From Alphaproteobacteria bacterium (GTDB lineage: Bacteria > Pseudomonadota > Alphaproteobacteria > Sphingomonadales > Sphingomonadaceae): DNA of 59,217 nucleotides. The stretch lies in NCBI GenBank assembly GCA_003241875.1, contig QBLU01000015.1, positions 1-59,217 on the forward strand, written 5' to 3'. Position 1 is the first letter of the stretch. Each line of letters opens with the position of its first letter. Shown in pieces: positions 8,151 to 18,226 of the stretch. Both the position numbers and the translations under genes were made by a program. Under the pieces are notes generated by a model. That model was not told the origin of the DNA. It worked only from the letters and a program-made list of their open reading frames with translations, and made no database searches.

Positions 8151-9917
8151 ATGATCGATCGTCGCTCCCTGCTCGCGCAAGCCGGCGTTGCTGCGTTCGC
8201 CGCCGCGGCCGGGCCGGTTGTCGCAGCGACCAGTGCCGATGCTCGGCTGGCGGGCCTGCTGCAGGACCAGGCCGATGCCTTGCAACAGCGCTACCCCGAT
8301 ACCGGCAGTGACGAGTCCGGCCGGCTGGGCGACCGCTCCCTGGCGGCGATGGCCGCAGATCGTGCCGCGTCCAGGCAAGCGCTGACGGCGCTGGCGGCCA
8401 TCGATCGCAGCGCCTTGTCGGCGCGGTCAAGAGACGACCTCGATGTCGCGCGCTTCGTCCATGCGACGCTTGACGACTTGCTCGGCCGCTACGGCTTTAT
8501 CGATATCGACCTGCGGCCCAGCCCCTATGTCGTCAACCAGATGAACGGCGCCTATTACTGGCTGCCTGATGGCATCGGCAGCCGCCGGTCGGTTAACACG
8601 CCCGCCGGCCGCGACGCCTATTTCGCAAGCCTCGCCAACCTTGCCGCCGCGCTCGACCACGAATCGGCGCGGATTGCCCATGATGCCGGCATCGGCGTGA
8701 TCCCGCCCGATTTCGTCATCGCCCGCACCACCGCCCAGATCGCTGCCGTGCGTGATGCCGATCCGGCAACTTCGGCGCTGATCGCGCCGGCGGTGCAGCG
8801 TGGCGGGGCGGGTTTTCCGGTGGATCGGGCCATCGCCGCCTTTCGCCAGCAGGTGGCGCCGGCGCTGTCCCGCCAGATCGCCGCGCTGGAGGCCGTGCGG
8901 CCGCGCGCCGTCGATACCGCCGGCGTGTGGCGGCTGCCGGATGGCGAGGCTTATTACGCAGCGGCGGTGCGCGCCAACACCACGACCGACCTGGCGCCCG
9001 CGGAGCTGCATCGCATCGGCTTGGCGCAAGTCGCCGACTACACCGCCGCGCTCGATACCAGCCTGCGTGCCCAGGGCTATGCATCGGGATCGGTCGGTGC
9101 GCGCATCGCCGCGCTGAACGAAGACAAGCGCTTCCAGAAGCCCGATGACGATGCAGGCCGGGCCGCCATCATCGCCGATCTGAAGACTATTCTCGACGAT
9201 GCCCGCAGCCGGCTGCCGCGCATGTTCAGCGCCATCCCGGTCGCCCCGATCGGCGTCAAGCGGATGGCCGTCGCGGTGGAGGCCGGCTCGCCCGGCGCCT
9301 TCTACAATGGCGGCGCCAAAGGCGAGGCCGGCAATTTCGTCATCAACCTGCGTTCGACCGCCGAACAGCCCGACTGGCGACTGCCGACGCTGGCCCATCA
9401 CGAGGGCATCCCGGGCCATCATTTCCAGGCCGGCGCGGTCGATTCCGCCGGCGCGCTTTCGTCATTCCGGCGGCTGGTGCGCTTTTCGGCCTATACCGAA
9501 GGCTGGGCGCTCTATGCCGAGCAACTTGCCGACGAGATGGGCTGCTACGACGCCGATCCGGTCGGCCGCATCGGCTATCTCCAGTCGATGCTGTTCCGCG
9601 CCGCCCGCATCGTCGTCGACACCGGCATCCACCACAAGCGCTGGACACGGGCCGAAGCCGTCGCATGGATGGTCGACAATGCCGGCGAAAGCCCCGTCCC
9701 GGCCCAGCGCGAGATCGACCGCTATTGCGTCTATCCGGGCCAGGCGTGCAGCTTCAAGGTCGGGCAGACGCAGATCGCTGCCAGCCGCGAGGCGGCGCGA
9801 AAGCGCATGGGCGACCGCTTCGACATTCGCGGCTTCCACGATGTCGTGCTGCTCGGCGGCCCGATGCCGATGCAGACGCTGGTCGGCGCCGTCGACCGCT
9901 GGGCCGCGGGCGCATGA
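8151..9917 (+). CDS. DUF885 family metallopeptidase-like protein, exported (paralog 1)
   Basis: The 588-residue product starts with an RR-containing signal (DRRSLLAQAG then an Ala-rich core, residues 1-26), suggesting Tat or Sec export. DUF885 proteins belong to the gluzincin-type metallopeptidases; the zinc motif HEGIPGHH is at 417-424. The family commonly has a downstream glutamate, and candidate acidic residues follow (for example in TEGWALYAEQ, about 447-456). Peptidase activity is inferred from the motif. An AAGGAA element precedes the ATG. Its stop overlaps the next DUF885 gene's ATG, so the two form an operon. It closely resembles the third DUF885 protein (12850-14646). Confidence 0.88.
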   Translation: MIDRRSLLAQAGVAAFAAAAGPVVAATSADARLAGLLQDQADALQQRYPDTGSDESGRLGDRSLAAMAADRAASRQALTALAAIDRSALSARSRDDLDVARFVHATLDDLLGRYGFIDIDLRPSPYVVNQMNGAYYWLPDGIGSRRSVNTPAGRDAYFASLANLAAALDHESARIAHDAGIGVIPPDFVIARTTAQIAAVRDADPATSALIAPAVQRGGAGFPVDRAIAAFRQQVAPALSRQIAALEAVRPRAVDTAGVWRLPDGEAYYAAAVRANTTTDLAPAELHRIGLAQVADYTAALDTSLRAQGYASGSVGARIAALNEDKRFQKPDDDAGRAAIIADLKTILDDARSRLPRMFSAIPVAPIGVKRMAVAVEAGSPGAFYNGGAKGEAGNFVINLRSTAEQPDWRLPTLAHHEGIPGHHFQAGAVDSAGALSSFRRLVRFSAYTEGWALYAEQLADEMGCYDADPVGRIGYLQSMLFRAARIVVDTGIHHKRWTRAEAVAWMVDNAGESPVPAQREIDRYCVYPGQACSFKVGQTQIAASREAARKRMGDRFDIRGFHDVVLLGGPMPMQTLVGAVDRWAAGA

Positions 9918-11689
9918 GGGTTTCGCGCCGCACCACGCTCGGCTTGCTGGCGGCCGGCGCCGCGATGCCCGCGATCGGCGCCGAAAACGATCCGTCGGTC
10001 CGGCTGCGGGCCCTGCTCGACGCCAGCGCCGCCGCCGATGCGGCGCTCGATCCGACCGGGGAGCCCGGCACGGCGCGACCGCCGGGCAGCCCGGCGTTCG
10101 TCGATCCGACCAGTGACCGATATGCGGCGACGCTGCTGGCCAACAAGCGCCGCGAGCTTGCGGCGCTGGAAGGCATCGACCGCACCCGGCTGAACCGCGC
10201 CGATACGATTGCCTGGGATGTCTTTGCCTATAACACCCGGCAGACGCTGGCCTTCATCGACAGCGGGCTGTTCGCCATCGCCGGGCAGGCGCCGCTCAAC
10301 CCGTCGTTCGGCCTCCATGTCGAATTTCCCGATTTCGTCGCGGGCGGCGGCGCGGCGTTCGTGACGCCGGACGACTACGCCGCCGGCCTGGAGCGGCTCA
10401 AGGGCTTTGCAGCCTATCTCGACAACACCTTGGTCCGGCTGCGCCAGGGCCGCGCTGCCGGGATCCTGCAGCCGCGCATCATCGTCGAGAATGTCCTGAA
10501 GCAGATCGACGCCGTGCTGGCCCAGCCGCTGGAGGCCAGTCCCTTCCTCGTCGCCATCCGGCAGCTGCCGGCCGACTTCGGCACCGCCGAAAAGGCGCGG
10601 CTGACTGTGGCCTATCGCAATGTCGTCGAGACGCGGGTCCTGCCTGGCTATCGGCGCTGGCAGGCCTATCTGCGCGACGACTATCTGCCGGTGGCGCTCG
10701 CCGATCCCGGGCGCTGGGCGATGAAGCATGGCGATGCGCTCTATGCGGCCGAGCTTGCCCGGCACACCACGACGACGATGACCGCCGATGCCATCCATGC
10801 GCTCGGCGTGTCCGAGGTCGCCCGCATCCGCGCCGAAATGGAGATGGTGCGGACGCATCTGGGCGTTGCCGGCGACCTGAAGGCCTTGTTCAGCCACGTC
10901 CGCGATGATCCGAAATTCTACTGCAAGACGCCGGTCGAACTTCTCGAGCGCTTTGCGACCATCGAGGCTCGCATCTGGCTGGGCATGCCGCGCCTGTTCC
11001 ACGACCGACCCAGGGCGCCGTTTCGGGTGGCACCGCTGCCGGTGCTCGGCGACCAGCGCGGCACCGGCTATTACCGGCCCGGCCCGGCGGACGGCGTGAC
11101 GCCCGGCACGCTCTTTTTCAACATGTCGATGCTCGGCACGCGGCCGATCCCGACGCTGGAAACGCTGACCCTTCACGAGGGCATTCCCGGGCATCATTAC
11201 CAGATCACGCTGGTGCGCGAGAATAGCGCGCTGCCGCCGCTGCTGCGCTATGGCTCCAACACCGCTTACGCCGAGGGCTGGGGCCTCTACGCCGAATCGC
11301 TGGGGCGCGAGCTCGGCATGTTTACCGATCCCTGGCAGTGGTTCGGCCATCTCGACATGGAGATGCTGCGCGCCGTGCGGCTCGTCGTCGACACCGGCAT
11401 TCACGCGCTGCGCTGGAACCGTGAGCGCGCCATTGCCTATATGCTCGACAACACGTCGATGGCGCCGCGCGATGTGGCCGTGGAGATCGACCGCTACATC
11501 AGCTATCCCGGCCAGGCGTGCGCCTACAAGATCGGTGAACTGACCCTGCAGCGATTGCGGCAGTCGGCGGCGGCGGCGCTGGGCCCACGCTTCGATATCC
11601 GGGATTTTCATCGCGAGGTTCTCGATACGGGCGCACTTCCGCTCGTGGTCGTCGAGGCCAAGGTCGCGAGCTGGATAAAAGGGGCCTGA
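9914..11689 (+). CDS. DUF885 family metallopeptidase-like protein, exported (paralog 2)
   Basis: The 591-residue product has a twin-arginine-like leader (SRRTTLGLLAAGAAMPAIGA). The HEGIPGHH zinc motif is at 421-428, and an EGWGLYAESL segment follows some 35 residues later, as in paralog 1. It is clearly more divergent from paralogs 1 and 3 than those are from each other. The start is the ATG overlapping the preceding stop (ATGA), giving a coupled two-gene operon. Expected location is the periplasm or outside the cell. The frame remains open further upstream inside paralog 1, but the signal peptide fixes the start here. Confidence 0.87.
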   Translation: MRVSRRTTLGLLAAGAAMPAIGAENDPSVRLRALLDASAAADAALDPTGEPGTARPPGSPAFVDPTSDRYAATLLANKRRELAALEGIDRTRLNRADTIAWDVFAYNTRQTLAFIDSGLFAIAGQAPLNPSFGLHVEFPDFVAGGGAAFVTPDDYAAGLERLKGFAAYLDNTLVRLRQGRAAGILQPRIIVENVLKQIDAVLAQPLEASPFLVAIRQLPADFGTAEKARLTVAYRNVVETRVLPGYRRWQAYLRDDYLPVALADPGRWAMKHGDALYAAELARHTTTTMTADAIHALGVSEVARIRAEMEMVRTHLGVAGDLKALFSHVRDDPKFYCKTPVELLERFATIEARIWLGMPRLFHDRPRAPFRVAPLPVLGDQRGTGYYRPGPADGVTPGTLFFNMSMLGTRPIPTLETLTLHEGIPGHHYQITLVRENSALPPLLRYGSNTAYAEGWGLYAESLGRELGMFTDPWQWFGHLDMEMLRAVRLVVDTGIHALRWNRERAIAYMLDNTSMAPRDVAVEIDRYISYPGQACAYKIGELTLQRLRQSAAAALGPRFDIRDFHREVLDTGALPLVVVEAKVASWIKGA

Positions 11690-11790
11690 CAGACAGCCTT
11701 GCGCTGACGGCCAATCTGGAGTGCCGGGGTCCGATCGCGGCGCTGTTGCCCATGCGCCTGTGCATCTGCCGACCTTTCAGCCCGCCAGCT

Positions 11791-12681
11791 TCAGCGCAGA
11801 CCTTGCAACGCTGCACCCATTCGGACGCCGGCGGCGATGACGCGGCGCTCGGCAATGGCGCGCAGCATCGTCATGTACGCGGGCGTCATCGGCGGCGCCG
11901 CGGCTTCGGCTCTGGTGGCGCGCAAGGCGGGGCCGGTATAGCCGCGTGCCCGCGCCAGCGCTTCGCTTTCGTCGAGCCAGTTGGCGAAATTGCCATCGGG
12001 CGCCATGGCAACCTCGCGCGGCGCGAAGGCTGCATGCAGCCGCGCGACGTCGCCGTTCTCGTCGCCGCCATCGACACCTGTCGGATCGAACGCCTTGTCC
12101 CAGAGCTGATGCAGCGCCATCGGCGGCAGTCCGGGTCCGCGTCGGACATAGGCGATCGTGCCGGCACGGTCGCTTTTCAGCCAGGTCCCGTCGAGCCGGT
12201 GGCCGCGGTGCAGGGGCTGGTGCATGTCGCCACCGATATGCAGCAGCCAGCACAGCGCCACCGCGCGCTGCTCTGGCGGCGCGGCAGCGCTGCGCGCGCT
12301 GGCGAGGTTGGCTGCCCATTGCGCCTCGGCCTTGCCGGCGGTGTACCAGTCGAGCCAGGTCCAGCCATGCATGACCTTCAGTGCATAATGCCAATCCGGC
12401 CGGTCCCATCGGGTGTCACGGACATCGTCCGGCCAACGTGCCATCAACCCGAACATCCGACGCGTCCGTGCCTCGCCCGACATCCCGGCCAGGTTGCGAT
12501 CGAATCGCGCCCGGTCGGGATGCCGGGCCATGATGGCGACGATCGCCTGCACCGCGGCCGGATCGCGGGCCTGCAGCCGGTCATAGGCCAGTTCACCGGT
12601 CAGCCGATGACCGCGATTGTCCCACGCCGCCGCCGGCAATGCAGTGCAGAGCAGGAACAGGCAGAACAGGCGCTTCAACAC
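11791..12681 (-). CDS. S1/P1-type zinc nuclease, secreted
   Basis: The 296-residue product has a short signal peptide ending AAA, immediately followed by Trp in AWDNRGH. The mature N-terminal Trp and this His are zinc ligands in S1/P1 nucleases. The cluster HIGGDMHQPLH carries further His/Asp ligands. The trinuclear-zinc enzymes cut single-stranded DNA and RNA outside the cytoplasm and release 5'-phosphates. GTG at 12681 is chosen because AAGGAAG precedes it at good spacing and the signal peptide begins there. It lies 168 bases downstream of the third DUF885 gene on the same strand, with no supported gene between. Confidence 0.9.
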   Translation of the reverse strand: MLKRLFCLFLLCTALPAAAWDNRGHRLTGELAYDRLQARDPAAVQAIVAIMARHPDRARFDRNLAGMSGEARTRRMFGLMARWPDDVRDTRWDRPDWHYALKVMHGWTWLDWYTAGKAEAQWAANLASARSAAAPPEQRAVALCWLLHIGGDMHQPLHRGHRLDGTWLKSDRAGTIAYVRRGPGLPPMALHQLWDKAFDPTGVDGGDENGDVARLHAAFAPREVAMAPDGNFANWLDESEALARARGYTGPALRATRAEAAAPPMTPAYMTMLRAIAERRVIAAGVRMGAALQGLR

Positions 12682-12849
12682 GGTTGGTCTTCCTTCAAGG
12701 TCCGTCGCCGGGCGGGGTCGTCCATTTCTTTGCGGACTTGGCGAAGTCGGGGTCCATGGTCTGCGCGGCAGCTGGCGCCGGATCAGCATCCTTCTGCTGC
12801 AGCATCGATTCACGGCCCGTCCGGTCGCATCTCGCCGGCTCGTGTCCCG

Positions 12850-14646
12850 CTAGGCCGATGCCCATGCCGCGACCGCCGCTTCGAGGACGGCCATCGGCAC
12901 CGGTCCCGCCTTCAGAACCAGATCGTGAAAGTCGCGGACGTCGAATTTGTCGCCCATCTTCGCCCGGGCGGCCTCGCGCGCAGCGACGATGCGGTTGGCG
13001 CCGACCTTGAAGGCGCACGCCTGGCCCGGAAGGACACAATAGCGCGCAATCTCGCGATCGGTGGAGAGTGGGGGTTCGCCGGCGTTCTCGACCATCCAGT
13101 TGGCCGCCTTCTCGCGCGTCCAGCGCTCGTGGTGAAGCCCGGTGTCGACGACGATGCGCGCCGCGCGAAACAGTTGCGACTGCAGCGAGCCGATGCGCCC
13201 GAAGGGATTGTCCTCGTAGACGCCGAGTTCATCGGCGACCTGCTCGGCATAAAGCGCCCAGCCCTCGCTGTAGGACGAGAAGCGCACCAGCTGCCTGAAC
13301 AGCGGCAGGGCGGGCGTATTGCGCATGACGCTTGCCTGATAGTGATGTCCCGGAACGCCTTCATGGTGGATCAGGGTCGGCATCCGCCAGGCGGCATTCT
13401 CTTCGGGCTGCAGCAGGTTGACGGTGATGAGGCCCGTCCCGGCGCTGCCAAGACCGTGATACATCGCCCCCGGCGACCCCTGCTCCACGCCGGGCTCCAT
13501 GCGTCGGACTTCGACCGGGTGAACCGTGACGGTGTGGAAGCCATTGCCGAGCCTGGCGGTCGTGGCTTCGATCTGTCGCTCGGCCAGGGCCAGCAGCTTT
13601 GCGCGACCGAGGTCGCCCGATGCCTGGAAGCGCTTGTCGGCGTCGAGTGCCGCGAGGCGCTCGCCGACGCTGCCCTTGCCAAGGCCCTGCGACGTCAGCA
13701 GGCGGTCGATCTCGGCGGAGAGCGCGCGGCATTGCGCCAGGCCCTCGCGGTGCAGTTCGCCGGGCGCGACATCGGTGGTCGTGTTGGCGCGCAGCGCGGA
13801 GGCGTAATAGGCCTCGCCGTCAGGCAGGCGCCACACGCCGCCCACGTCGGAAGCGCGCGCTCGCAGCGAGTCCAGTATGGAGATCTGACGGTCGAGCGCG
13901 GGCACGATCCGTGTGCGCAGGATCGTCTCCGCGCGCGCCGACACATCGCCGTAGCCCTGTGCGGCGATCCGCGCCAGCATCGGGGCGATCAACCGGCTTT
14001 TCGCCGGACTCTCGTCGCGCAGCGACTTTAGCTGCGGGATGGTACGGTCGATCACGAAACCCGGCGGCGACACGCCTTCGGCGGCGTCGTGGCGAATGCG
14101 ATCGGTCTCCTGATCGAGCGCCACGGCAAAGCCATCGAGCCGCGCCAGCCAAGGCGCCACGTCGCCAGGCGCATCGAGCGGTTGCCGCTCGCCGATCGAG
14201 CCCGGGAGCCAGTACCAGGCACCACCCATCTGTTGCACGATGTAGGGGCTCGGCCGAAGATTGAGATCGACGAATCCGTAGCGCCCGAGCAGGTCGTCGA
14301 GCGTGGTGTAGACAAAGCGTGCCACGTCATAGTCGAGCGCGGCCTTGGGCGAGAGCGCGGCGCGATCGATCCCCGCCAGGCCGGAGAGCGCCATCTTTAT
14401 CGCGCCACGGTCGCGCCCGCGGGCCGCCTGTGAGCGATCGTCGAGACTGGACCGCGACGCAGCAGAGGCGTCGGTCGCCCGCCGTCCGCCGGTCGCCTCT
14501 TGCGGCATGCGGCGAAGATAGGCTTCGGAATGATGCTGCAGCAGCGCAGCCAATGCAGCGTCCTGACCGCCCGCGGCAAATGCGGGAAGCGTGTCGCTCA
14601 TCGCGAGCATCGCTGCCCCCTGCAGGAATTTGCGCCGCTCGATCAT
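12850..14646 (-). CDS. DUF885 family metallopeptidase-like protein, exported (paralog 3)
   Basis: The 598-residue product carries the best Tat-type leader of the three (ERRKFLQGAAMLA). The zinc motif HEGVPGHH is at 428-435, and EGWALYAEQV follows. Long stretches match paralog 1, such as DDLLGRYGFVDLNLRPSPY, implying a duplication. It is transcribed against the paralog 1-2 operon and together with the S1/P1 nuclease gene. Activity on peptides is inferred. Confidence 0.88.
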   Translation of the reverse strand: MIERRKFLQGAAMLAMSDTLPAFAAGGQDAALAALLQHHSEAYLRRMPQEATGGRRATDASAASRSSLDDRSQAARGRDRGAIKMALSGLAGIDRAALSPKAALDYDVARFVYTTLDDLLGRYGFVDLNLRPSPYIVQQMGGAWYWLPGSIGERQPLDAPGDVAPWLARLDGFAVALDQETDRIRHDAAEGVSPPGFVIDRTIPQLKSLRDESPAKSRLIAPMLARIAAQGYGDVSARAETILRTRIVPALDRQISILDSLRARASDVGGVWRLPDGEAYYASALRANTTTDVAPGELHREGLAQCRALSAEIDRLLTSQGLGKGSVGERLAALDADKRFQASGDLGRAKLLALAERQIEATTARLGNGFHTVTVHPVEVRRMEPGVEQGSPGAMYHGLGSAGTGLITVNLLQPEENAAWRMPTLIHHEGVPGHHYQASVMRNTPALPLFRQLVRFSSYSEGWALYAEQVADELGVYEDNPFGRIGSLQSQLFRAARIVVDTGLHHERWTREKAANWMVENAGEPPLSTDREIARYCVLPGQACAFKVGANRIVAAREAARAKMGDKFDVRDFHDLVLKAGPVPMAVLEAAVAAWASA

Positions 14647-15027
14647 GTCACCCCCAGAATGCTATTTGTCTGGAATAACGCGACATCTCGCTCCTTCTCA
14701 AGCGCGGAATGATCGGCTGCCGTCGCCGCCCGTTGATCGCCCCTGCTTGCAGACATGCCGGCCCCTGCCTTCAGGGACGTGGCACCGATGCGTCCTCCGG
14801 CGATTGCCCTGCTGTCGTTTGCCGCGATCGGTCGCGGCCCCGCGGCCAAGCGACCGTGCAGGGCGGCCGTCAGCACGCTTGCTCCCGCGCGCGATCGATA
14901 CTTGCGTCCATGGGGAGGCAGATCGTGCATCCGGCGCAACGGCACGTGCAATCAGGGGGTGTTCTTTGTCCGAAGGATGAAGGCTATGGTTGCATGGTCG
15001 GGGCGCGCGGTCGCGCGATGGGGGGTC
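14647..15027. other. Divergent intergenic region between DUF885 paralog 3 and the beta-propeller gene
   Basis: About 380 bases separate the two divergent genes. Reading frames continue upstream of the propeller gene but lack a signal-peptide-compatible start, and I see no independent gene. It presumably carries promoters for both directions; no convincing -35/-10 pair was identified. Confidence 0.4.
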
Positions 15028-18000
15028 ATGGTGGACGCAGCGCGAGTTCCTCTTTTGCCGGGATCGTTCCAGCGGTCGGGGCCGAGTCGGGTCGCACGCT
15101 TTGGCGCCATCGCCGGTGCGGCCCTGATGATTGCCACGTCATCATGGGCCGCAGCGCCGGACGGACTGACTTCAAAGGACCTGTCCAACCTGAAATGGCG
15201 CGAAGTCGGGACGGCCGCGACCAGCGGGCGGATCACCCGCTTTGCAGTGCATCCCGGCGACAACAGGATCATTTACGTGGCGACGGCCTCCGGCGGGCTG
15301 TGGAAGACGGTGAATGGCGGGACGAACTGGACGCCGATCTTCGAGCACCAGTCGACGGTTTCGATGGGCGACGTCACCCTCGATCCGAGCGACCCCGAAA
15401 CGGTGTGGGTGGGAACCGGCGAGCAGAACAGCGTTCGCAGCTCCCAATATGGCGATGGCGTCTATCGGTCGAAGGACGGCGGCAAGACGTGGCAGCACAT
15501 GGGCCTGGAGGGCAGCCGCCACATCGGCCGGATCCTTGTCCATCCGAAGAACGCCGCCATCGTCTATGCAGCGGCACTGGGATCGCTGTGGGGACCGAAC
15601 GAGGAGCGCGGCCTTTACCGGAGCAAGGACGCCGGCAAGTCGTGGCAGCGGCTGTTGCGTCCAAGTGCGTCGACGGGCGTGGTCGAAGTGGCGATGCACC
15701 CGGAAAATCCGGACATTCTGTTTGCCGCGACGTTCCAGCGCGAGCGGCGCCAGTGGAGCATGATCGGCGGCGGCGACGAGGGCGGCCTGTGGCGCAGCAG
15801 CGATGGCGGCGACAGCTGGACCCGCGTCGGCAACGGCTTTCCGACAACGGCGGTCGGCCGCGTCGGCGTGACCTTCTGCCCCGGCGATCCGAAGACGATG
15901 TATGCATCGGCGGTAGGGCCGGACGGCGGCACCTTCCGGTCGACCGACGGCGGCATGTCGTGGGAGCGCCGCAACGCCAAAACCCAGAGCCACTGGTTTT
16001 ATGGCGAACTGTTCTGCGATCCGATGAAACCCGACCGCGTCTATGTTCCGGTGACGCCGCTCCTGCGGTCGGAAGACGGCGGCAAGACCTTTGCCAACAT
16101 CCTCGAGGACCGGGTCCATGGCGACAACCATACCCTCTGGATCGACCCGAAGGACAGCGACCATCTGATGGTCGGCAACGATGGCGGGGTCTATATGTCC
16201 CGCGACGGCGGCAAGCGCTGGGACTGGCAGTCGAACCTGCCGCTGATGCAGCTTTATACCGTTTCCGCCGACATGCAGGAGCCATTCTACCACGTCTATG
16301 GCGGGACGCAGGACAATGGCTCGTGGAGCGGCCCCATCGGCACGCGCTTCGACGACGGCATCGCGAACGAGGACTGGACGTTCCTGTCGAGCGGCGACGG
16401 CTTTTACGCCGCAGCCGATCCGACGGACCCGAACATCGTCTACTCACAGTCGCAATATGGCGTCCTGTTTCGGAGCGATCGCAAGAGCCGGGCGCAGAAG
16501 CCGATCCAGCCGTGGCAGCCGCAGCAGGGCGAGTTTGCGCCCTATCGCTGGAACTGGAGCAGCCCGCTCGTCATCTCGCCGCATGATCCCAAAACGCTAT
16601 ATTTCGGCGCGAACGTCGTGTTCCGCAGTCGCGACCGCGGCGACAACTGGGAACGCATCAGCCCGGACCTGACCCGCCAGCTGAGCCGGGAGCGGCTGCC
16701 GTTGCAGGGCAAGGTGCAGCCGTCGACCGCGATCGACCTGCACGCCAGCACGGCGCTTTACGGCAACATGCACGCCCTGGCGGAATCGACGTTGCGGCCT
16801 GGCCTGATTGCCGCCGGGACCGATGACGGGTTGATCCAGATCAGCCGCGACGACGGCAGGACCTGGAAGAAGACCGCACGTTTTCCGGGCGTCCCCGACC
16901 AGATGAAGGTCGCCATGGTCGCCTGGTCGCCGACCCGGGAGGGCACGGTGTTTGCGGTTCTCGACGGCCATCAGGACAATGATTTCCGACCACACGCCGT
17001 CAGGAGCGACGATTTCGGCGTGACCTGGAAGAACATCACCGCCGACCTGCCGGCGTTCGGGCCGACCAAGAGCATTGCGTCGCACCCGCGCAACGGCGAG
17101 CTGCTGTTCGTGGGCACCGATTTCGGCGTGTATGTCTCGCGGGATGGCGGTGGCCACTGGATCGCGCTGCGATCCGGGCTGCCGACCAATTCGGTCCAGG
17201 GCATCCTCGTTCATCCGCGCGAGAACGATCTCGTCATCGGGACGCACGGCCGGGGCTTCTGGGTGCTCGACCAGCTCAACCTTGTCGAGGCGCTGACGCC
17301 GGACGTGGTCGGTGCGCACAGCTATCTGGCGGCGCCGCGCCGCGCCACCCAGATCCGTGAGGCGCGCCGCGGGCGCAACAACTTCGGCCATAGCTATTTC
17401 ACGACCAGGAACCCGCCGCGTGGCGCCATCATCGATTACTGGATCGGCGACAAGGCGGTGGGGCAGCCGGTGACGGTCGCGATCGTCGACGGCAGCGGCA
17501 AGCTTGTCAGGCAGGTCGCCGCGTCGAAGGCCGAGCGTGGCGCGCAGCGGGTCGTCTGGGACCTGCGTCTTGCCGCGCCGCCGAGCAACAGCGACTCCGA
17601 GTGGCGCAAGCCGCAGGGACGCTTTGTCGTGCCGGGGGCCTATCAGGTCAGGTTGACGGTCGGCGACGACACCCATATGCGGCCGCTCGCGGTGCGTCTC
17701 GACCCTGCCGTGTCGGTCAGTGATGCCGACCTCGGCCAGCTGGATGGGCTCCTGTCCCGCCAGGAGCAGTTGTTGCGCGCGACCCATGCGGCCGGCAAGA
17801 CGGTGAGCGCCAGCATGGAGCAGACGGGTGCGGCGTTGAAGGCCCTGGTGGCCGCCAGGGCCGATCCGGCGCTGGTGGCGCAGGCGCGTGCGGCTGCGGA
17901 CGAGGCGACGCGGCTGAATGTCGTCCTCAATGGCGAGGAAGCCGGCCTTGCGCAGCAGGAAACGTTTCTGCCGCTCGCCGAACTGACGCAGCGGCTTTAT

Positions 18001-18198
18001 GCCAGCACCCAGGAAGACACGGCGGCGCCGGACAGTGCGCAGGTGAAGCTTACCGACGTCGCCGACGATGGGGTCAAGTCGCTCTATCGCAGTCTCGGGC
18101 GGCTCGTTGGCGAGCGGTTGCCGGCGCTGAAGGCGGCATCGGAGAAGGCAGGCGTCGCCTGGCCGGCCGCCGACCTGCCCGGGCTGCCGACGCCGTGA
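15028..18198 (+). CDS. Secreted sortilin/VPS10-like BNR (Asp-box) beta-propeller protein
   Basis: The product is about 1,056 residues with a Sec-type signal peptide (core FGAIAGAALMIATS). At least ten Asp-box/BNR motifs of SxDGGxTW type follow, including SKDGGKTW, SSDGGDSW, STDGGMSW, SRDRGDNW, SRDDGRTW and SDDFGVTW. This gives two large propellers over about 750 residues and a C-terminal region with a beta-rich part and a helical segment. Such proteins are often labelled glycosyl hydrolase or VPS10-like; I see no catalytic residues that prove hydrolysis, so a binding or scaffold role is equally possible. In-frame ATGs at 14977 and 14986 (after GAAGG) are alternative starts. It is followed after 28 bases by the M24 peptidase gene. 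Confidence 0.82.
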   Translation: MVDAARVPLLPGSFQRSGPSRVARFGAIAGAALMIATSSWAAAPDGLTSKDLSNLKWREVGTAATSGRITRFAVHPGDNRIIYVATASGGLWKTVNGGTNWTPIFEHQSTVSMGDVTLDPSDPETVWVGTGEQNSVRSSQYGDGVYRSKDGGKTWQHMGLEGSRHIGRILVHPKNAAIVYAAALGSLWGPNEERGLYRSKDAGKSWQRLLRPSASTGVVEVAMHPENPDILFAATFQRERRQWSMIGGGDEGGLWRSSDGGDSWTRVGNGFPTTAVGRVGVTFCPGDPKTMYASAVGPDGGTFRSTDGGMSWERRNAKTQSHWFYGELFCDPMKPDRVYVPVTPLLRSEDGGKTFANILEDRVHGDNHTLWIDPKDSDHLMVGNDGGVYMSRDGGKRWDWQSNLPLMQLYTVSADMQEPFYHVYGGTQDNGSWSGPIGTRFDDGIANEDWTFLSSGDGFYAAADPTDPNIVYSQSQYGVLFRSDRKSRAQKPIQPWQPQQGEFAPYRWNWSSPLVISPHDPKTLYFGANVVFRSRDRGDNWERISPDLTRQLSRERLPLQGKVQPSTAIDLHASTALYGNMHALAESTLRPGLIAAGTDDGLIQISRDDGRTWKKTARFPGVPDQMKVAMVAWSPTREGTVFAVLDGHQDNDFRPHAVRSDDFGVTWKNITADLPAFGPTKSIASHPRNGELLFVGTDFGVYVSRDGGGHWIALRSGLPTNSVQGILVHPRENDLVIGTHGRGFWVLDQLNLVEALTPDVVGAHSYLAAPRRATQIREARRGRNNFGHSYFTTRNPPRGAIIDYWIGDKAVGQPVTVAIVDGSGKLVRQVAASKAERGAQRVVWDLRLAAPPSNSDSEWRKPQGRFVVPGAYQVRLTVGDDTHMRPLAVRLDPAVSVSDADLGQLDGLLSRQEQLLRATHAAGKTVSASMEQTGAALKALVAARADPALVAQARAAADEATRLNVVLNGEEAGLAQQETFLPLAELTQRLYASTQEDTAAPDSAQVKLTDVADDGVKSLYRSLGRLVGERLPALKAASEKAGVAWPAADLPGLPTP

Positions 18199-18226
18199 CG
18201 GAAATCGAATGAGCAAGGAGGTCGAA

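Noticed and set aside
12695-12805. A 36-aa leftward reading frame between DUF885 paralog 3 and the S1/P1 nuclease gene
   Set aside because: There is no ribosome-binding site before its ATG, no recognised motif, and the composition is that of non-coding GC-rich DNA.
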